From Bifidobacteriaceae bacterium (GTDB lineage Bacteria; Actinomycetota; Actinomycetes; Actinomycetales; WQXJ01): a DNA stretch of 17,431 nucleotides. The notes below the pieces were generated by a model. It did no database searches, was not told the origin of the DNA, and was given only the letters and a program-made list of their open reading frames with translations. Positions 14,357 through 17,431 of this stretch are shown piece by piece. Within the stretch, counting starts at the first letter, position 1. Each line of letters starts with the position of its first letter. A program made the position numbers and the translations under genes. The stretch spans positions 1-17,431 of the forward strand of contig JAISCU010000228.1 of the NCBI GenBank assembly GCA_031265345.1, given 5' to 3'.

Positions 14357-15139
14357 CTACTTGCCGCGCAGGGCGCGCCGGTCGGGCCGGGCCCGCAAGG
14401 GATCGACCCCCTTGGGGACGGGCAGTTTCATCCCGCCGATCGACTGCATGCGGCGGTTGACCTCGGCCAACGCGCCCTTGTTCAGGGATGGACGCAGCCG
14501 CTTGAGCTTGCGCACCAGCTTCGGCAGCGGCACCTGGTCCTCGCCGGACCCAACGATCAACTCGTGGATGGTCACCCCGGGGGCGACCCGCGCCACCCGC
14601 TGACGCTCCTTCTTCATCAGCCCCTTCACGCGCCCCAAGGACGGCCCCTCGCCGATCAGCACAATCCCCGGCCGTCCCACCACGCGGAACACCATCTCCA
14701 TGGAGCGCGGATCGGCCGCCACCGGCTCGTCCATGATGGTCCAACCCCTGCGGATGGTTCCGAGGGCCGATGCCGTGGCGCCGGGTTGCCCCTCGATCTG
14801 ACGGTAGGCGGTGGACTCGGCCCGACGCGCCAGGAACATGGTGCAGACCAGCAGCGCGACGGGCGCGGCCAGGAAGGCCATGTAGCCGATCCGGCCCTTC
14901 CAGACGAACGCGCCGAACAGGATCGCCGCGCCTTCCAGTCCGATCACGATCAGCAACAGCCACAGCCAGATCAACGGCTGCGCCTTGGCCACCATCTGGT
15001 AGACCTGCGCGATCTGCTTGTACCAGCGGGTCTTCTTGGTCTTCCCGGCTTTGGCCGCCGCCTTGGCTGCCTTCTTGGCCGCCCGGCCGGTCAGCTCGGG
15101 TCCGGCCCACGGGTCGTTGTTCGGGGATTTCGATGCCAC
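14357..15139 (-). CDS. DUF4191 membrane protein
   Basis: The 260-residue protein starts at GTG 15139, preceded by AGGTAGGA. Its Lys/Ala-rich cytoplasmic N-terminus (19-37) precedes two hydrophobic segments (about 55-79 and 84-104). The soluble C-terminal region contains GWTIMDEPVAADPRSMEMVFRVVGRPG split over residues 130-156, a VTIHELIVGSGEDQVPL stretch, and a basic end. This matches the actinobacterial DUF4191 family, usually encoded near lipA, lipB and glnA. Its function is unknown. It follows sucB by 15 bases and is probably in the same transcript as lpdA and sucB. Normally lipB and lipA would sit between sucB and this gene in many relatives; they are absent here. Confidence 0.9.
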   Translation of the reverse strand: MASKSPNNDPWAGPELTGRAAKKAAKAAAKAGKTKKTRWYKQIAQVYQMVAKAQPLIWLWLLLIVIGLEGAAILFGAFVWKGRIGYMAFLAAPVALLVCTMFLARRAESTAYRQIEGQPGATASALGTIRRGWTIMDEPVAADPRSMEMVFRVVGRPGIVLIGEGPSLGRVKGLMKKERQRVARVAPGVTIHELIVGSGEDQVPLPKLVRKLKRLRPSLNKGALAEVNRRMQSIGGMKLPVPKGVDPLRARPDRRALRGK

Positions 15140-15154
15140 GGCGAACGATCCTAC

Positions 15155-16630
15155 CTACAACGACAATTCGGCCTCGAACCCGCCCGCTTCCAACCGCTGT
15201 TTGATCAGCGCCAAGAACTTGGCCGCGTCCGAGGGCGTGATCAGACGCGAGTCGTAGGACAGCGCCAGGTAGCTGGTCGAACGCACGGCGATGCCCTCGC
15301 CCACCACGACCGGCCGGCGGGTCACCGCCCCGATCGACAGCACAGCCACCTGCGGCGGTTCGATGATCGGGAAGTCCAACATCAGGTCCGGGCCGGCCGG
15401 AGCCGTCAGCGTGAAAGTGCCGGCGGCCAGGTCGGACGGTAGCAGGGCGCCGCCGGCGGCACGAGCTTTGACGGCCGCGATGGCGTGGGCCAGGCCGATC
15501 AGCCCGAACGCTCCGGCGTCCGCGATGACCGGCACCAACGGCCCGGAGGGCGCGAACACGGTCACGCCCAAGTTCTCCTGGGCGTAGTAGGTGACGTCGC
15601 CGTCCACGATGGCGGCGTTGAACACCGGGTTGGCCTTCAACGCCTCGACGGTGGCGCGGGCGAAGAACGGATCGGGCGTCAGCTCGACCCCCTCGCGCTC
15701 CAGGAAGCGGGCCCTGCCACGGTTGATCAGCCGCACCACCTGGGTCACGTCCACCTCCGCCACCGAGGTCAGTTGCGTGGGCTGGTACACCTCGTGGAGT
15801 TGGCGCTCGATGGCTCGCAGGCGCGGCAACCGGTCGTCGTCGCCAGGCATCGTGGCGATCACGGGCACCTCGGGCGGTGGCGGCACCGCGGCCAGCACGT
15901 CCTCGCGCCGGATCCGTCCGCCCACGCCGCTGCCACGCACGGTCGCGAGGTCCACTCCGACCTCGTGCGCCAGTTTGCGGACCAGAGGGTTGACATAGGA
16001 GTTGTCCGATGCCGCCGCGCCAGCTCCCGTTGCCGGGACGGGCGCCGCGCCGGTCGCGACGGGCGGCAGCGGAGGCTTGGCGGGGGCCGAGGGCGCGCTG
16101 CGCTGCGGCGCGGCCACCAACGGCGGCGGCGCCTCGGGCGAGGCGGCCGCATGGGCCGGGGCGCGGGCCGGGGCCTGGACAGCTGGATTGACCGGGCTCT
16201 GGGAGGACCGCGCGATAGGCGCGAACGGGCCCGGAGCGTCGGCGCCGCCTGCCTCCGGGACGCTTGGAACGGGAGGCGGCGCAGGGGCTGGCGGCGGGGT
16301 GTCCGGCAGGGCCGAAACACTCGGGGCCGGGGGGGCCTCCTGAGCGGCATCGGGCGCGGGGGAGCCCAGGGGAGCGGCGGACGGAGCCTCGTCGGCCTCC
16401 CCGAGCACGGCCAAGGCGGCGCCGACCTCCGCCACCTCGTCCTCTTGGACCAGGATCTCCAGCAGGACCCCGGCGAACGGCGAGGGGATCTCGGTGTCCA
16501 CCTTGTCGGTCGAGATCTCCACCAACGGCTCGTCGACGGCGACCTGGTCGCCGACCTTCTTGAGCCACTGCGTGACGGTGCCCTCGGTCACCGATTCGCC
16601 GAGGGCCGGCATGGGTACTGACTGAGACAT
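15155..16630 (-). CDS. 2-oxo acid dehydrogenase E2-like protein (sucB-like) with degenerate active site
   Basis: The 491-residue E2 has a lipoyl domain (1-80, lipoylation site K43 in EISTDKVDTE) and a long Ala/Pro linker (81-209). A peripheral subunit-binding domain (211-249, YVNPLVRKLAHEVGVDL and GRIRREDVL) and a CoA-acyltransferase domain (about 265-485) follow. The last domain aligns well with actinobacterial dihydrolipoamide acyltransferases (FFARATVEALKANPVFNA, GTFTLT, PQVAVLSIGAVTRRPVVV, SYLALSYD). The active-site HRxxDG, however, is DSRLITPSD at 460-468: catalytic His is S461 and Asp-Gly is T465-P466. The usual RxxxAxRM entry helix is also altered (RLRAIERQLHEVY). Start: GGAG five bases upstream of the ATG at 16630, 17 bases after the lpdA stop. 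It may still act as a scaffold or lipoyl carrier; normal acyltransfer is doubtful. A sequencing error is unlikely, since the frame is intact and flanks are conserved. Confidence 0.9.
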   Translation of the reverse strand: MSQSVPMPALGESVTEGTVTQWLKKVGDQVAVDEPLVEISTDKVDTEIPSPFAGVLLEILVQEDEVAEVGAALAVLGEADEAPSAAPLGSPAPDAAQEAPPAPSVSALPDTPPPAPAPPPVPSVPEAGGADAPGPFAPIARSSQSPVNPAVQAPARAPAHAAASPEAPPPLVAAPQRSAPSAPAKPPLPPVATGAAPVPATGAGAAASDNSYVNPLVRKLAHEVGVDLATVRGSGVGGRIRREDVLAAVPPPPEVPVIATMPGDDDRLPRLRAIERQLHEVYQPTQLTSVAEVDVTQVVRLINRGRARFLEREGVELTPDPFFARATVEALKANPVFNAAIVDGDVTYYAQENLGVTVFAPSGPLVPVIADAGAFGLIGLAHAIAAVKARAAGGALLPSDLAAGTFTLTAPAGPDLMLDFPIIEPPQVAVLSIGAVTRRPVVVGEGIAVRSTSYLALSYDSRLITPSDAAKFLALIKQRLEAGGFEAELSL

Positions 16631-16647
16631 CGTTGCTCCAGTTTCTT

Positions 16648-17431
16648 CTAGGCGTGCGCGTGCAGGGGTTTGCCGGCCAGGGCGAGGAAGGCCTCGCCGA
16701 TGGCTTCGTCTTGGGTGGGATGGGCGTGCACCAGTTCGGCCACATCCTCAGGGTAGGCCTCCCAGTTGACGATCAACTGGGCTTCTCCGACCAGTTCGCC
16801 GATCCGGGCGCCGAGCATGTGGACGCCGAGCACCGGGCCTCCGGCCAGGCGCACCAGCTTGACGAAGCCCTGGGTGCCGAGCACCTGGCTCTTGCCGTTC
16901 CCGGCCAGGTTGTATTCGACCGTCTCGATGGCGTCCTCGCCGTGCTCGGCCTTGGCGGCGGCCTCCGTCAGCCCGACCGAGGCGATCTCCGGGTCGCAGT
17001 AGGTGACCCTGGGGATTCCGGACTCGACCAGCGGGGCGGGCCTCAACCCGGCGATGCGTTCGGCCACGGCGATCCCCTGGGCGAACCCGCGGTGCGCCAA
17101 TTGCAGGCCGGGGACTATGTCGCCGACCGCCCAGACCGGGTCGACGTTGGTCCGCAGCTCGGGGCTGGCCAGCACGAACCCGCGATCCATCTGGATGCCT
17201 ATGTTGTCGAAGCCGGCATCGGCCGTGTTGGGGCCGCGACCGACGGCCACCAGCAGCACGTCGCCGGTCAACTGCTCGCCGTTCTCCAGGGTGACGGTCA
17301 CCTGGTCGTCGTCCTGGGCCACGTCCGCCACTTTGACGCCGAGCTTGTAGCCGATGCCGCGCTTCCGGAACGAGCGCTCCAGCAGTTTCGAGACTGACAG
17401 GTCCTCATTGGGCGCCAAATGCTCGAGGGCT
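16648..17431 (-). CDS. lpdA: Dihydrolipoamide dehydrogenase E3, C-terminal part (N-terminus outside window)
   Basis: The frame is open from the right edge, so the gene is 5'-partial with about 261 residues seen. Visible are the end of the NAD-binding domain (LLVAVGRGPNTADAGFD), the second FAD-binding motif VWAVGDIVPGLQLAHRG, and the dimerisation domain. The latter includes YCDPEIASVGLTEAAAK and ends with the catalytic His-Glu pair in HAHPTQDEAIGEA. The redox-active disulfide (GCxxxxxC) lies outside the window. The enzyme reoxidises the dihydrolipoyl group of E2 in pyruvate and 2-oxoglutarate dehydrogenase complexes, with NAD+ as acceptor. It is directly upstream of the E2-like gene, with 17 bases between them, an operon arrangement common in actinobacteria. 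A TTG at 17418 is an internal Leu codon, not the start. Confidence 0.95.
   Translation of the reverse strand, partial: ALEHLAPNEDLSVSKLLERSFRKRGIGYKLGVKVADVAQDDDQVTVTLENGEQLTGDVLLVAVGRGPNTADAGFDNIGIQMDRGFVLASPELRTNVDPVWAVGDIVPGLQLAHRGFAQGIAVAERIAGLRPAPLVESGIPRVTYCDPEIASVGLTEAAAKAEHGEDAIETVEYNLAGNGKSQVLGTQGFVKLVRLAGGPVLGVHMLGARIGELVGEAQLIVNWEAYPEDVAELVHAHPTQDEAIGEAFLALAGKPLHAHA

Noticed and set aside
14181..16745. An 854-codon open frame on the minus strand
   Set aside because: It runs in the wrong frame through the lpdA end, the E2-like gene and DUF4191, all of which have clear family motifs. The product is low-complexity Arg/Gly/Pro-rich, as expected of a GC-rich shadow frame.

Overview
The window is GC-rich chromosomal DNA with the codon usage and gene set of an Actinomycetota bacterium. 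It carries a class I glutamine synthetase of exactly the 474-residue actinobacterial form, a DUF4191 membrane protein, and the neighbouring lpdA and sucB genes. This core neighbourhood (lpdA, sucB, DUF4191 and glnA on one strand) is typical of actinobacteria. The genus cannot be fixed from the sequence alone.

Layout from left to right. (1) Positions 1-2526, minus strand: the first 842 residues of a large secreted zinc metalloprotease whose C-terminus lies outside the window. (2) 2775-4199, minus: glnA. (3) 4200-4614: a divergent regulatory region with a candidate nitrogen-control element for glnA and a perfect 16-bp palindrome in the promoter of the next gene. (4) 4615-11371, plus: a tightly packed seven-gene operon. 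It encodes a GntR/UTRA regulator, a lipoprotein sugar-type binding protein, an ADP-ribosylglycohydrolase-fold enzyme, a DUF7916-like TIM-barrel protein, a PfkB kinase, an RbsC-like permease and a single-domain ABC ATPase. (5) 11319-13308, minus and convergent: a carbon-nitrogen hydrolase followed by an M20 peptidase/deacylase, the latter overlapping the ATPase gene tail to tail. (6) 13622-14282, plus: a SpoVT/AbrB-type antitoxin and a PIN-domain (VapC-like) toxin. (7) 14357-17431, minus: DUF4191, an E2-like acyltransferase (sucB-like) and the C-terminal part of dihydrolipoamide dehydrogenase (lpdA).

The most interesting unit is block 4 plus block 5. It looks like a complete, self-regulated system for importing and degrading a small molecule. 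A ribose/nucleoside-class ABC importer brings the compound in. A DraG-fold glycohydrolase with intact metal-ligand motifs could cleave an N- or O-glycosidic bond to ribose, and a PfkB kinase could phosphorylate the released sugar or nucleoside. Two amide/acyl hydrolases encoded next door could process the aglycone, and a DUF7916-like protein of unknown reaction sits in the middle. The substrate is not known; this pathway is inference. The block lies between glnA and DUF4191, genes often neighbours in actinobacteria, so it looks like an accessory insertion.

The second striking point is the sucB-like E2. It keeps a perfect lipoyl domain and a subunit-binding domain, but its acyltransferase active-site motif is destroyed: the catalytic His is Ser and the Asp-Gly is Thr-Pro. 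The lipB and lipA genes that commonly sit downstream of sucB are also absent here.
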